This document shows, piece by piece, positions 10,255-21,105 of a DNA stretch of 64,000 nucleotides. The position numbers were made by a program, and so were the translations under genes. Under the pieces are notes generated by a model that did no database searches, was not told where the DNA came from, and saw nothing but the letters and a program-made list of their open reading frames with translations. The stretch comes from Chlorops oryzae (taxonomy: Eukaryota; Arthropoda; Insecta; Diptera; Chloropidae): positions 47,161,389 through 47,225,388 of the forward strand of contig CM035807.1 of assembly GCA_020466095.1 (NCBI GenBank). The letters run 5' to 3'. The first letter of the stretch is position 1; each line of letters opens with the position of its first letter.

Positions 10255-10941
10255 TAGGCACCTTGACGTGGTGTAGGGGCTTAGCTACAACCCGAGCCAC
10301 ACCGAAATGAATGACACCAGCACTCTCATGGAGTCCTGGGGTCAGTCAGATTGGTATCTGGATCGAAAAGTACAACCAAGATCTACCGATAGGTTAAGGG
10401 AGCTTGTGTTGTCTGTAGTTTATGATTGTGTTTGTTCTGTAGGAAGTGGGGAGGGGGCTAGCTAGCCAGGTCTGAATGGCTATTAACATCCAGCGTCTTA
10501 GGGAGCAGGCGAACGGCAGGGACCGTCGCTGAGGTGCTAGCTAATTGGTCAGCCTCGTAAGAGGAAGCGCGTCTGTCTATCAGACCAATGGACAGTGTTT
10601 GGTACGGTCATGTCTCTGCCAAACTCTGTCCGCCAACAGTCGTGCGAAGGTGAAGAAAAACACCCTGGGTTTGCAAGGAGGGAATGAGTGACATCGGTTT
10701 TGATGAGTGTTTAGTAGCGTAAAGGGTGACAGCTTAGATTTTAATGAGCAGAATGTATGAGACCCGAAAAACCCCCTAAGCTGCGGTGGAACAGCTATGC
10801 CTGCAGCACTTGGTCGCGGGGTAGAGCGGCGTAATAGCGAACTGCGGATACCGGGCGACCTCCGCTTTTAATAAGTCTTCCGTCGGTACAAGGGCTCTTC
10901 CGACGGTGACTGTTTACTTCCCTATTAATCGTGGGTATCAC
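10255..10941 (+). promoter_or_regulatory. 5' untranslated leader of the LOA-type LINE
   Basis: It begins near CCTTGACGTGGTGTAGGGG and is G/C-richer than its surroundings. LINEs of this type carry an internal Pol II promoter in the leader, but I cannot point to a specific initiator or downstream element. The start is placed where the AT-rich flank ends and is approximate. Confidence 0.45.
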
Positions 10942-12284
10942 ATGAATGAAAATTCGAAAAATTCAAAAGGGGTTGATGCGCTTCTTACAGCATCAAACTC
11001 TGCTGCTGCCGGGCAGCCTGTGAATGACGTCCTAATGACCATAGGGTCTAAGGACAAAGGTAACAACGCAGATGGCGCTGCTGGGCACGTCTGCGAGAAA
11101 TCATAAATTGTGGAAAATGCCGGTTTTCGACAATTGAGCGAGTTGAGCGGCACAGACACAGACGTGTCCGACGCAGCTCCAGCTGACATTGAAGAGGTTA
11201 GCCTCTGTTTGGATCGTTCAGGAGCTACCCTCGTCAATAACGGTCTGGAGGAAGTTAGTTTACAAGGCCAGAAGGGATTTGTTAAACTAATTTCCGCCCA
11301 AAAGGGGCGTTTCAAGCTCTATCTGAGCCAAGGTCTCTCTAGAGAAGCTGCCCTCGACAAGGTCGCAGATTTGAAGCCGAAATCACCCGTAAAACGGGCG
11401 CTCTTGGACGAAAAATCCACGCCATTGGGCAAGAAACCCAAGCCCAACCCGGGGCAGGGGGACTCTAAGCCCACTTTCAGCGAGGTGGCTGGTCGGGCCA
11501 AGGGGATCAAACTAGGGTTTGTCCCTCTTGACTTCGCTGGCAGTCCTCTTAGTAGCGTGCAGGTGGCACAGCTACAAGAGGCCATTATTGCGACCGCCAT
11601 TGAGCTCAGCTCGGACGAGGTTAAGCCTGAATTTAAAGGCTGTTTTCCTCGCACGGGCTGGCTCATGTTGGTCTACTCTAATGAACCTACTGCTGAGTGG
11701 GTTAGAACGAATTCAGGTCAGATTTTGCACAAGGCTGGTTTTGAGTGCAAAGTGGTGGAGGAGACGGAGCTCCTAAGGTCGCACCTTGTGCGGGGTTATT
11801 TCCCACACAGCTGCGACGTTGAGAGCTCGATGATCTTGGCTACCATTGAAGCTCAAAACAAGCTGAAGGCAAAGACCTGGAAGGTGTTGCAAAGGACCGC
11901 TAAGGGTTCGTTGCTCCACCTGGTCATGGCAATCGACGACGCTTCCTGGTCGACACTAGTCGAACAGAACGGCAGGATTGCCTACAGGTTCACGCACATG
12001 GAGCTGTTGTTCAAAGGCATCAACGACAGAGGTGCGAAGCAGGCTGCAGGATCGATTCAACAGAAGGTTCAACAGCTGCAACTAAGGTAGCACCGGAGCA
12101 GACGGCACTAGCCTCTGAGCTACCATCTTCATGGGCGGCAGCCATTTGCCAAGGCATTCTGCGACCACCTGTGGGTAAACGGGCGCCAACGCCGAAGGAG
12201 CGTCCCATTAACAAGGGGCCACGGAGGGCACGACTTCAGAGAAAAGTCGCTGCCTCTCTAGATGCGACGAAGGCACCTAAATGA
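10942..12284 (+). pseudogene. LOA-type LINE ORF1 (DUF4780-like RNA-binding protein)
   Basis: The frame opens at ATG 10942, has a TAA at 11104-11106, and continues in the same frame to a TAG at 12088. Beyond that, a -1 frame carries matching Pro/Arg/Lys-rich sequence to a TGA at 12282-12284. The middle (about 11500-12030) has G-R-A-K-G-I-K-L-G-F-V, G-Y-F-P-H-S-C-D and I-A-Y-R-F segments that I associate with the DUF4780 domain of fly LINE ORF1 proteins. The Lys/Pro-rich segment before it is the usual basic linker. ORF1 proteins coat the RNA. The TGA overlaps the ORF2 start as ATGA, suggesting stop-restart translation. Confidence 0.75.
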
Positions 12285-15200
12285 GCACACTTAGCGTGCT
12301 CCAGGCGAACCTGCATCCCGCAAAGGGAGCGTCAGTCACCTTATGCAAACTTTTGCCTTGAAGGGACTAACCATAGCGCTCATTCAGGAGCCACGGGTAG
12401 TCGAAAGAAAGGTGTGTGGCCTACAACATCAATCATGTAAGTTGATCTATAAACGTGACATTGAAATGCCACGGACCGCATTAATGGTACCAATTGCATT
12501 CCTATTCCAGAATTTATACAGAGTGACTTGGTGGCGGCTATGTTCGAGGCCCCTACTGAATGCGGCACCCGGGACATTGTCATAGTGTCGGCTTACTTCC
12601 CGGGCGATGTCGAAGAAGTTCCACCTGAACCAATTAAAAAATTGGTAAGTTATTGCTTTTCAAATAACTTACAATTTATTGTTTGTTGCGATGCCAATGC
12701 CAATCACACCGTATGGGGTAGTACTGGAGTTAATACCCGGGGACAAATGTTGTTGTAATACCTCATGGGAAACAACATTAGCATTTTGAACAAGGGTTCA
12801 GAACCCACCTTTATTAACTCCATTAGAAAAGAGGAACTTGATCTCACTTTATCTAGCCAATTTATCTCCAATTGTGTTGTTAACTGGAGAGTCTCGAAGG
12901 ATATTTCCTTATCTGATCACCAGCATATTCTTTTTGATTTGCCAGGACAGAACACTTATGATAACATCTTAAGTAAGCACATCAACTTACAAGCTAACCT
13001 TAGCCAGCAAGACTGATTTGCTGATCAACACTATCATTTCTTTTGAGGAGTTGGATGTGGCAGCTAATCAACTAAATCTGTCGATCTTCCTCGCCCATCA
13101 GGAGGCCTGTAAGATCAAACCACGTCACTCCAGGCGGGATGTGCCATGGTGGAACAACAGGCTTAATGATATACGTAGGGAGGTAAGGAAGCTTTTCAAC
13201 GCAGCGAAGCGTTCAGGGAAATGGGAGACCTATAAAAGATCCTTAACCACATATAATAATGAAATTAGGAAATCGAAAAGGACTGCCTGGAGAACCTTCT
13301 GCGGCAGTATCAACGACTGCCCACAGGCGGCTCGTCTACATAAAGTTCTGAGGAAATCTCTTACAAACGACATTGGTTTTTTGAAAAAGAGTGACGGCCT
13401 CTATACAACAAACGGCAGTGAAACACTACAACACTTGCTAAACGTACATTTTGCCGGGTCGATCTTAGGCGACGACCTTGATGAAAATCATGTTGCTAAC
13501 TATTAGCAACTCACAGCAGACTCAGGTCTCTGCCAGGCCTCATATTTGACACTGACAAACTGAGATGGGCTATAAGTTTTTTCAGTCCACTCAAGTCTCC
13601 GGGGGTAGACGGCATTTTTCCGGCTCTCCTTCAGAACGGCAGCGACGTCCTTTCTGAAACACTAATCGCCCTCTTCCGGGCTAGTCTCTGTTGGGGGTAT
13701 AAACCCAAACCGTGGAGAGAAGTTAAAGTGGTCTTTATACCAAAATGTGGTAACAGACCCAGTGAAGACGCGAAGTCTTACAGACCAATAAGTCTCACAC
13801 CTTTTCTCCTGAAAACTATGGAACGATTAATTGATCGTTACATTCGTGCGGAATTGTTGAAGTCAACCTCTGCATCGCACTCAATTCGCTTATTCTAAAG
13901 GGAAATCAACCGAATTGGCGTTGCAAAGCCTTGTGTGTAAAATTTAAAAAGCCCACTATAAAAAGGAAACTGCTCTGTGCGCTTTCTTGGATATAGAAGG
14001 AGCATTTGACAACATGAGCTATGGCTCAATAACAAATTCTGTAAGAAATGGGAAATAAACAACCCAAATTTCATACTTGGAATTGAAAAGGTTTATCCTT
14101 CGAAACAAAAAATTTAATTTAAACTCTAGGAAAAGAAAATTTTAAGCGGTGAAATTTTCAAAAGGTTGTCCAACAAAAGGGGTTTATCTTCCTTTACTTG
14201 GTTGGGTTTGCCTCAAACAGAAAAAATTAATGGTTAGGCCAGGTTACGGTGAGGGCCTTGTAAAGGTTGTCCAAACAGGGATGTTTTCCTTTCCGGGTTA
14301 TGGGGACACCTTTTCGAAAAAGGTTAGTGCCTTGGTTAAGGTGAAGACCTTTAATTAAAACCCGGGAAAAACTGTTGTTGGTTCCCTTTAACATTGAAAC
14401 CGTAAGGGTTGAATTGGGTTTCTAAACCCCCTTTTGGCCCAATTTAAACAATTCCTTTTTTAATTTTTTTCCAACGAAGTAAAATATTTGGGACTAATCC
14501 TCGATAGCAAACTAAACTGGAACACTCATTTTGAAAAAGCCTATACTAAAGCACTAAGAGCCCTATGGGTAACGCGGTCTTGTATAGGAAAAACTTGGGG
14601 CCTTAACCCCAAAATTATTTTCTGGATCTACCAGGCAGTGGTACGTCCAATTTTCACATATGGGTGTCTAGTCTGGTGGCAGAAGGTCATGAAACTTAAT
14701 CCATTACCATGTGTTCAAAACTTTAGAGACTTGCGTGTCTCTTAATAACCGGTGCGATGAAGACATGCCCTACAGCAGCACTTGAAGCTATTGTTGGGCT
14801 GACTCCCTTGCACATTCACGTCCAAACATAAGCTGCACTTTGTGCAATTAGGCTGAAGATACCAACCAAACAATTTCTTCCTGACTATGGTCATCAAAGG
14901 ATCTTGAAGTGGTTTGGAGTAAACAAAATACCACTTTGCGTGAGTGATTTTATTAACGCAGAGCTACACTTTGGAAGAAATTTCAAATTGCACTTCCCAT
15001 CCCGGTCAACGTGGTCGAATGGAGGCCCTCAGATTGACCCCAAGAGCTTGATTTGGTACACCGATGGATCAAAAATGGATAACGGGACTGGTGCAGGTAT
15101 ATATGGACCAGGCACAGGTATATCGGAACCTATGGGCATATGGCCTGAAGTCTTCCAAGCCGAAATCCACGCAATAAATATATGCGTAAGATCCATAATC

Positions 15201-15800
15201 AGCAAAAACCCCGCGGCCCAAAGGATTGTCATATTTTCTGACAGTCAGTCCTCTATTAAAGCCCTATCATCTTGGGATTTTAAGTCAAAGCAAGTCCTCG
15301 AATGCTTTGGACTACTTCAGAAACTAGCGACACGCAATAAAGTTGATTTATTTTGGGTCCCTGGTCACACGATGATTGATTTAATGAGCTAGCTGACAGT
15401 CTAGCAAGAAAGGCATCAAACACCCCTTTTATCGGTCCTCAGCCTTTTTGTGGGTTGAACTGGGCGGGTATTAAAGAAAAAATCAGAGAGAAAGAAAATC
15501 TCCTTCGCCTTATGTACTGGGACGACTTTCCCAGACTGAGGCAGAGTAAATTGCTTATAAAACCTTACTCTTACTCCAATATTTTTAAGCTTTCAAACCA
15601 TAGCATAAGATTGCTTACGGGTTTTCTTACTGGCCATTCTAGGCTTAAGTATCACCTGCACAAAATTCGCCTTTCCGATAATTCGGAATGCAGATTATGC
15701 CTCGAAGACGAGGAAACAACTTTGCACATTCTTTGCGAATGTCCTGCCTTAATACATTGCAGAAGAAATGTTTCAATTCGGAATTTCTGTCATTAGGACA
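12281..15800 (+). pseudogene. LOA-type LINE ORF2 (endonuclease, reverse transcriptase, RNase H)
   Basis: ATG 12281 opens V-L-Q-A-N-L-H, the start of an APE-type endonuclease. A-L-I-Q-E-P, C-D-A-N-A-N-H and S-D-H-Q-H-I follow across frames to about 12950. The linker has W-W-N-N-R-L. The reverse transcriptase begins near 13560 with K-S-P-G-V-D-G and Y-R-P-I-S-L-T-P, then L-D-I-E-G-A-F-D at 13990. The active-site region (14040-14480) is badly garbled. The thumb returns at 14488 with L-G-L-I-L-D-S-K-L-N-W. RNase H runs from 15050 (Y-T-D-G-S-K-M, A-E-I-H-A, F-S-D-S-Q-S) to W-V-P-G-H at 15355. The C-terminus keeps a C-R-L-C-x8-H-x3-C-E-C knuckle. Frameshifts and stops (12756, 14742 and others) inactivate it. 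Confidence 0.8.
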
Positions 15801-15903
15801 AATTAAGTTTTCTCCAGAGGTGATTCTGGACTTTATTAGTAGAGCTATGAGGGGCTTTTCATAAAAATAGTAATCTTGGCACAGTAGGTCCTCTGGGCCG
15901 CAG

Positions 15904-16003
15904 NNNNNNNNNNNNNNNNNNNNNNNNNNNNNNNNNNNNNNNNNNNNNNNNNNNNNNNNNNNNNNNNNNNNNNNNNNNNNNNNNNNNNNNNNNNNNNNNN
16001 NNN
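15904..16003. other. Assembly gap (100 N)
   Basis: Exactly 100 unknown bases, the usual placeholder for a gap of unknown size. Apparent reading frames across it are artefacts. It falls between the LINE C-terminus and a tandem repeat. Confidence 0.99.
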
Positions 16004-16140
16004 TTGAGTGCAATAAAATGTGCTACAGAAGTTGAGCTCACAAAACTGTGCTACAAAAGCTGAGCGCACTCAACTGTGCAACAGAAGTTGAGTGCACTAA
16101 ACTGTGTTACAAGAGGTGAGTGCAGTTAACTGTGCTAAGT
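16004..16140. repeat. 28-bp tandem repeat
   Basis: Four and a half units of the form TGTGCTACAGAAGTTGAGTG plus CACAAAAC, each 28 bp, with a few changes per unit. They start at the gap, so the array may be longer. It may be the 3' tail region of the LINE or the reason assembly broke here. Confidence 0.8.
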
Positions 16141-16999
16141 GGTTGAAAAAAAGTGATAAAGGGTAAGTAGGACGCGGGGCCGAAATTAAACCTTTCCTTT
16201 GTGAGAATATCGACAAAGCAGCGCTACGTCATGAATGGACGAGGTGGTACCACTCACTTATAGAGCAAGACAAAAATCCTACAGCAGACGTTTTTTCGAT
16301 ACTAGTCGAAAAGTTAAACGAGTATGTTCGTTCTTCGCCGCGGCCGCTGCGCAGCCGAGCCCTTACGCACGGCGAAAGATTCATACTAGCGAGTACTTCT
16401 TATTTTTCTACAGCGCTAGCTCGTGAGAAAGCTGCTTCCCGCTGAGAAGGAGAAACAGTTAGCAGTTGTCGATCAGTTTGATTAAAACGCGCTTCGCCGC
16501 TCCGCAAGAAATTCAAACCTCAAACAGTGAGTCTGCGATCAGTTTGATTCAAACGCGCTTCGCCGCTCCGCAAATAATTCAAATCGCAAACGAAAAAAAA
16601 GAACTCAAATTAAATATATGAAATCATACAAGTTAAGTGAACAAAAAATCCCAAAAAGAAAAACAAAAACCAAAAAGAAAAAGAAAAAACAGAAAAAAAA
16701 AATTTGAACTAATTTTTCGCCAAGAAGGCTTCCCACTTTTTTTACTTAATCGCCGGTGAATTCACCTTTGTGTTTAAATTTAAGTGGGCCAGAAAGGCCA
16801 TTATCAGTTTAAAAAATCAACTCTCAAATCTTTATTCGCGTCGCGCAATCGCCGGCAAATTAAACCACACCACGACCAACGGAACAGCAGAACCAACAGC
16901 AATCAGCGACCACTCTGCGACGACCAGCAATCACAGGTACGTCTCCTCATTGTTGTCCCTCACACTAACAGAGTAGTTTTCACCTAAACGTAATACCAC
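16141..16999 (+). other. Leader of Ty3-type element 2, with a 66-bp direct repeat
   Basis: No gene. GATCAGTTTGATT(A/C)AAACGCG recurs at 16471 and 16537, a 66-bp period. A G/C-rich part (about 16315-16420) is followed by A-rich sequence, and CACAGGTACGTC occurs at 16935. This looks like LTR or leader sequence upstream of the gag remnant. I could not define LTR edges or a primer-binding site. Confidence 0.35.
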
Positions 17000-17530
17000 A
17001 CTTGAAAAGCACCTAGTTAGGGAAATAAAGCACACTGATGGAGAATCGCTGGAGAGGTTTGTATTGAGGCTACGCCAACAAATATCTAGATGTTCTTTTG
17101 AAACTGCGAAGGGCGAAGTCGAAGAGATTTGATATAACTACGAAAGAGGCTACTAGAACAGGAACAAAGATTGAGGAAATAAATAAGCACTCGATAAGTA
17201 TTTTAGCAAAAGCCGAGCCAGATCCAGTTAACAAAATAGCGGTGAAGTATGTAACGGTACCAAGCTTGAGCGAGGAAAGCGACAGATGTGGTCTGAGAGG
17301 TCTTGCTGGTACCGACGAAGATTGTCCAGATAGAAATGCTTCCTACCACAAATGTTTAGCAGTAGGCCATCATGCACGGAAATGGAAGTCAAGGTGGTCC
17401 AACAAGCGAAAGATGTATGACAACAGGAATCCGTTTACTAAGCACCGCAAATACAATGCATCGCGTGTGCGGGCGGTAAACGACTTTGGAAATGAACAAG
17501 AAGAAGAATTACCCATTGCCAACATTTGAC
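17000..17530 (+). pseudogene. Ty3-type element 2, gag remnant
   Basis: About 17020-17100 reads T-D-G-E-S-L-E-R-F-V-L-R-L-R-Q-Q, a capsid-type gag segment. After a frameshift, 17098-17528 gives a basic nucleocapsid region. Its knuckles are damaged: C-G-L-R-G-L-A lacks its His, and Y-H-K-C-L-A-V-G-H-H-A-R-K-W has lost two Cys. Basic S-R-W-S-N-K-R-K follows. Gag would package the element RNA. It is broken by frameshifts. Confidence 0.6.
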
Positions 17531-17655
17531 GGGATAGTGTCGAAATTACGGGGCTCCAAAATTATCTTGAGATTGGACTTGAAAGATGCATACCACCAGT
17601 TGGAATAAGATGAATCGAACCATTTTCATAACACATAAGGGCCTCTTTCGATATA

Positions 17656-18944
17656 ACAGGTTGGCTGATAAGTCCCCGGTCTAACAAAAAAAAACACATT
17701 TTTTTGTCAAAATTCGTTTTTATTATTCAACATAGTTCCCTTCAAGAGCGATACAACGATTATAACACCTTCCAATTTTTTTGATACCATTTTGGTAGTA
17801 CTCCTTCGGTTTTGCCTCAAAATAGGCCCAGTTTTTCGGCGATCACCTCTTCATTGCAGCCAAATTTTTTTCCTGCGAGCATCCTTTTGAGGTCTGAGAA
17901 CAAAAAAAAGTCGCTGGGGGCCGTCTGGAGAATACGGTGGGTGGGGAAGCAATTTGAAGCCTAATTCTGAATTTTGCCATCGTTCTCAATGACTTGTGGC
18001 ACGGTGCGTTGTCTTGGTGGAACAACACTTTTTTTTCTTCATATGGGGCCGTTTTCCGCGATTTCGACCCAAACGCTCCAATAACGACATATAATAGTCA
18101 CTGCTGATGGTTTTTTCCCTTCTCAAGATAATCGATAAAAATTATTCCATGCCCATCCCAAAAAAACAGAGGCCATTACTTTGCTAGCGGACTTTTGAGT
18201 CTTTCCACGCTTCGGAGACGGTTCACCGATCGCTGTCCACTCAGCCGACTGTCGATTGGACTCAGGAGTGTAGTGATAGAGCCATGTTTCATCCATTGTC
18301 ACATATCGACGCAAAAACTCGGGTGTATTGCGAGTTAACAGCTGCAAACACCGCTCAGAATCATCAACACGTTGTTGTTTTTGGTCAAATTTGAGCTCGC
18401 GTGGCACCCATTTTGCACAGAGCTTTTTCATATTCAAATATTGATGAATGATATGACCAACACGTTCCTTTGATATCTCTAAGGCCTCTGCTATCTCGAT
18501 CAACTTCATTTTACGGTCATTCAAAATCATTTTGTGAATTTTTTTGATGTTTTCGTCGGTATCCACCTCTTTCGGGCGTCCACTGCGTTCACCGTCCTCC
18601 GTGCTCATTTCACCACGCTTGAATTTTGCATACCAATCAATTATTGTTGATTTTCCTGGGGCAGAGTCCGGAGACTCATTATCAAGCCAAGTTTTTGCTT
18701 CCACTGTATTTTTTCCCTTCAGAAAACAGTATTTTATCAAAACACGAAATTCCTTTTTTTTCCATTTTTTTCACAATAACAAAAGTTGCTTCACAAAAGA
18801 CGCTCTATCTCACAAACTAATTGACTTACAGACGTCAAATTTTGACACGAATCATTTGAAGGTTGCCACTATATAAAAATAATATGCATTTAATACTAGC
18901 GACGCCATCTATGTGTCAGACCGGGGACTTATCAGCCAACCTGT
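17656..18944 (-). mobile_element. Mariner element, copy 1
   Basis: Terminal inverted repeats begin ACAGGTTGGCTGATAAGTCC at 17656 and end as the reverse complement at 18944. TA flanks both ends (17654-17655, 18945-18946). Removing it rejoins ...F-R-Y-K-R-L-V-L-G... of the host reverse transcriptase, so this is a precise insertion. It is 1,289 bp, close to full length for a mariner. Confidence 0.95.
17723..18765 (-). pseudogene. Mariner transposase, copy 1
   Basis: The frame begins M-E-K-K-G-I-S at 18765. After a frameshift, the N-terminal helix-turn-helix half runs through 18740-18123: W-L-D-N-E, I-I-D-W-Y-A-K-F, then H-I-I-H-Q-Y and W-V-P-R-E-L. The first catalytic Asp is in V-T-M-D-E-T-W. 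Another frameshift follows V-M-A-S-V-F. The second Asp, in L-F-H-Q-D-N-A-P-C-H, is at about 18020. The third-Asp region is also out of frame. The enzyme would cut and paste the element at TA sites. At least three frameshifts disable it. Confidence 0.9.
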
Positions 18945-20690
18945 TAAAAGGTTAGTGCTCGGAGTGAACACGGCACCTGAGATATTCCAACGAACTTTGG
19001 AAAGAACTTTCTGCAGTAACACCATAAACTATCTGGATGATGTCATCATATTTACGCGAACGGAAGAAGGTTACGACAAAGCCGTGGAAGATGTCCTAAA
19101 AATTTTCAAAACGAACGTGGTTATGCTAAACAAAGAGAAATGCGTATGGAATGTCATAAAACTTAAGTTCCTCGGACGGATGCTTTCAGACGAAGAAATT
19201 AAAATTGACCCAGAGAAAGTTAAATCTTTCCCGAGTTTTAGAAACCCTTACACGAAAAAGGAGGTAAGGCTGGTCACATTTGTGGGGAAAATTCATTCTA
19301 GATCTATCAAGCGTAACGGATCCGCTAGGAGGCTAATTGATAGGTGGGGCGACGTTCACTTGGAAAAAGCGTAAAGAAGACGAAAGGAAAATTAATAACA
19401 CTGTCTTACTTCGACACAAGGAGAAGGACACGAGTTGCAAGCAAAAGCCTGTCGGAGGTAGAACGTCGATACTCTCAGACCGAGAAGGAGAGTCTCGAAC
19501 TTGTTTAGTCTGTGGAAAGTTTCTATTTCTACTTATCGGGTCTGGAATTTGAACTCGTTACCGACCACAAACCATTGGAAGGAATCGTCTAACCAATATC
19601 AAAACTACCCACATGAATCTAGCTTTTTCTTCTCAGATTACAAGCATACAAATTCAGCGTCATCTATCGTCCGGGTAAAGAGAACATAGCGGACTCAGTA
19701 TCCATACTGTGTAACGATAGCTTCAGGGACTCGTTTGATGAAGGCCTTGAAACGCATATACTTCATGTCATATCAAGTAATACACCATCATCACTTACGG
19801 TAACACAGGTAGACAATGAGGGTGCAGAGGACCACGAAATCAGTGCGGTTGAGCAGGTAAACAAAGGGTCATGGTATCCTAACTCTTCTAAGGTGTTGTA
19901 CGCATTCCGCCACGAATTCTCGACCGTTGGGACAATACTTGTGCGGGGTAGTCGTATCGTTATTCCTACATCGTTACGATACCAAGTCCTGCAGTTAGCT
20001 CACGAGGGACACTTAGGTGAAAAAGCGATGAAACGTAGGGTGCGAGCCAAAATGTGGTGGCCGCATATCGACCGTGATGTCGAACAGCACGTCAAAACCT
20101 ATCGAGACTGTCTACTGGTATCCCAGCCTGTGAGGCCGCCACCAATGCATAGACACCCGTTTCCAAACGGACCGTGGCAGGACATAGCAACAGATCTGAT
20201 GGGACCACTACCGACTGGTGATCACATACTGGTAATAATTGATAATTTTTCTCGTTATCAACCGGGCGATACGCGATAGATTTCCTGATATTCGGGACAT
20301 TTCTCAGCTACCAGGCAGAGATTTTGATATTATGAATCAAGAACAAGGGAAGAATGGGGCAGATGGCAAACGACATGCAAAGGAATCCGACAAAGTGGTT
20401 GGCGATAGAGTATACACTTAAAGCACAAGGTACGCAAACAAACTCATATCAACCTTTGGCCAAACAGAATACGAAGTTATGAAGAGGAGCGGGGATGACT
20501 ACGAGTGAGAGGAGAGGGGAAGATCTTCAGGCGACACGAGAGCCACTGCAAGGTACCACATCAAATTAACCCCTTGTTGCTGGAGCAGGCATGGGCGACA
20601 CCTGAAGGGCTTCCAACTCCACAACTTCTACATCCAGTAAGAATCAAGCTGAAGAAGGAAGAGGGAGAGTGGGGAGCACACAAACTTTAA

Positions 20691-20910
20691 AAACAACGAA
20701 GGAATGTAGTAGCCATGATTCGATATAATAGGCTATGATCCGAATTCGAATAATGATAATCACTGCAGGCGACAAATTGGAAACGGAATTGACTTAAGAG
20801 AAAAAATAAATCAATGAAGCATTCAGATTTTTGTATCTGAAAACAAGCAAGCAATAATATTGGTTTATGACTTGAACGCAGGAATAGGGGTTGTTACAGA
20901 TCTCTTTACA
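20691..20910. other. Possible 3' LTR start of Ty3-type element 2
   Basis: After a purine-rich stretch the sequence reads TGTAGTAGCCATGATTCG at about 20706, a plausible LTR start. No matching 5' LTR was found, so this stays tentative. The region ends at a small inverted-repeat element. Confidence 0.25.
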
Positions 20911-20913
20911 GCC

Positions 20914-21102
20914 CTGTGAAGTTGGCATGGATAATGGCGAATTTAAAAATGAGAGGTATGCCATTCGTTTGCCCAAGAAGGCCCACTTGTGCCCAGGAAA
21001 AATTTTCGTTTGCATACCCTAGGTTCAAAAGTGATAGCAAAAACAAAATGTTCGGTGTGAAGTTTGTTTTAAAATTCGCCGTTGTCCATGTCAACTTCAC
21101 AG
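20914..21102. mobile_element. Short TIR element (MITE-like)
   Basis: Inverted repeats of about 36 bp begin CTGTGAAGTTGGCATGGATA and end with a near reverse complement at 21102. GCC occurs on both sides (20911-20913 and 21103-21105), a possible 3-bp target duplication. The 189-bp element encodes nothing; opposite-strand open frames across it are produced by its palindromic shape. Confidence 0.7.
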
Positions 21103-21105
21103 GCC

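Larger units (their letters stand above)
10255..15903 (+). mobile_element. LOA-type non-LTR retrotransposon, near full length, disabled
   Basis: A roughly 690-bp 5' leader, ORF1 and ORF2 stand in order on the plus strand for about 5.6 kb, running into an assembly gap. The combination of a fly ORF1 of the DUF4780 type with an ORF2 carrying endonuclease, reverse transcriptase and RNase H fits the LOA/I group; I favour LOA. No poly(A) end is seen because the gap intervenes, although the 28-bp tandem repeat after the gap may be its 3' end. Nonsense codons and frameshifts in both ORFs show that it is dead. Confidence 0.75.
17531..20690 (+). pseudogene. Ty3-type element 2, pol remnant split by a mariner
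   Basis: Reverse transcriptase starts at about 17535 (L-R-L-D-L-K-D-A-Y-H-Q-L) and is cut by the mariner at 17656-18944. It resumes at 18951 with L-G-V-N-T-A-P-E-I-F-Q-R and the Y-L-D-D active site at 19033. RNase H is frameshifted (V-T-D-H-K near 19560). Integrase is at 19893-20279 with a H-E-G-H zinc-binding start, but the first Cys of the paired Cys is Tyr. D-L-M-G-P-L is present, and then the rest of the catalytic core is lost. Later sequence to 20690 is basic and frameshifted. The pattern fits Ty3/gypsy. The purine run before TGTAGTAGCC at about 20706 may mark a 3' LTR. Confidence 0.7.

Noticed and set aside
10938..11315. 125-codon minus-strand frame in the LINE
   Set aside because: It is the shadow of ORF1, which has the better family match.
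15645..16069. Minus-strand open frames crossing 15904-16003
   Set aside because: They run through unknown bases of an assembly gap and overlap the LINE on the other strand.
16004..16140. Possible CRISPR array
   Set aside because: The 28-bp units are head to tail without spacers, and this is eukaryotic DNA.
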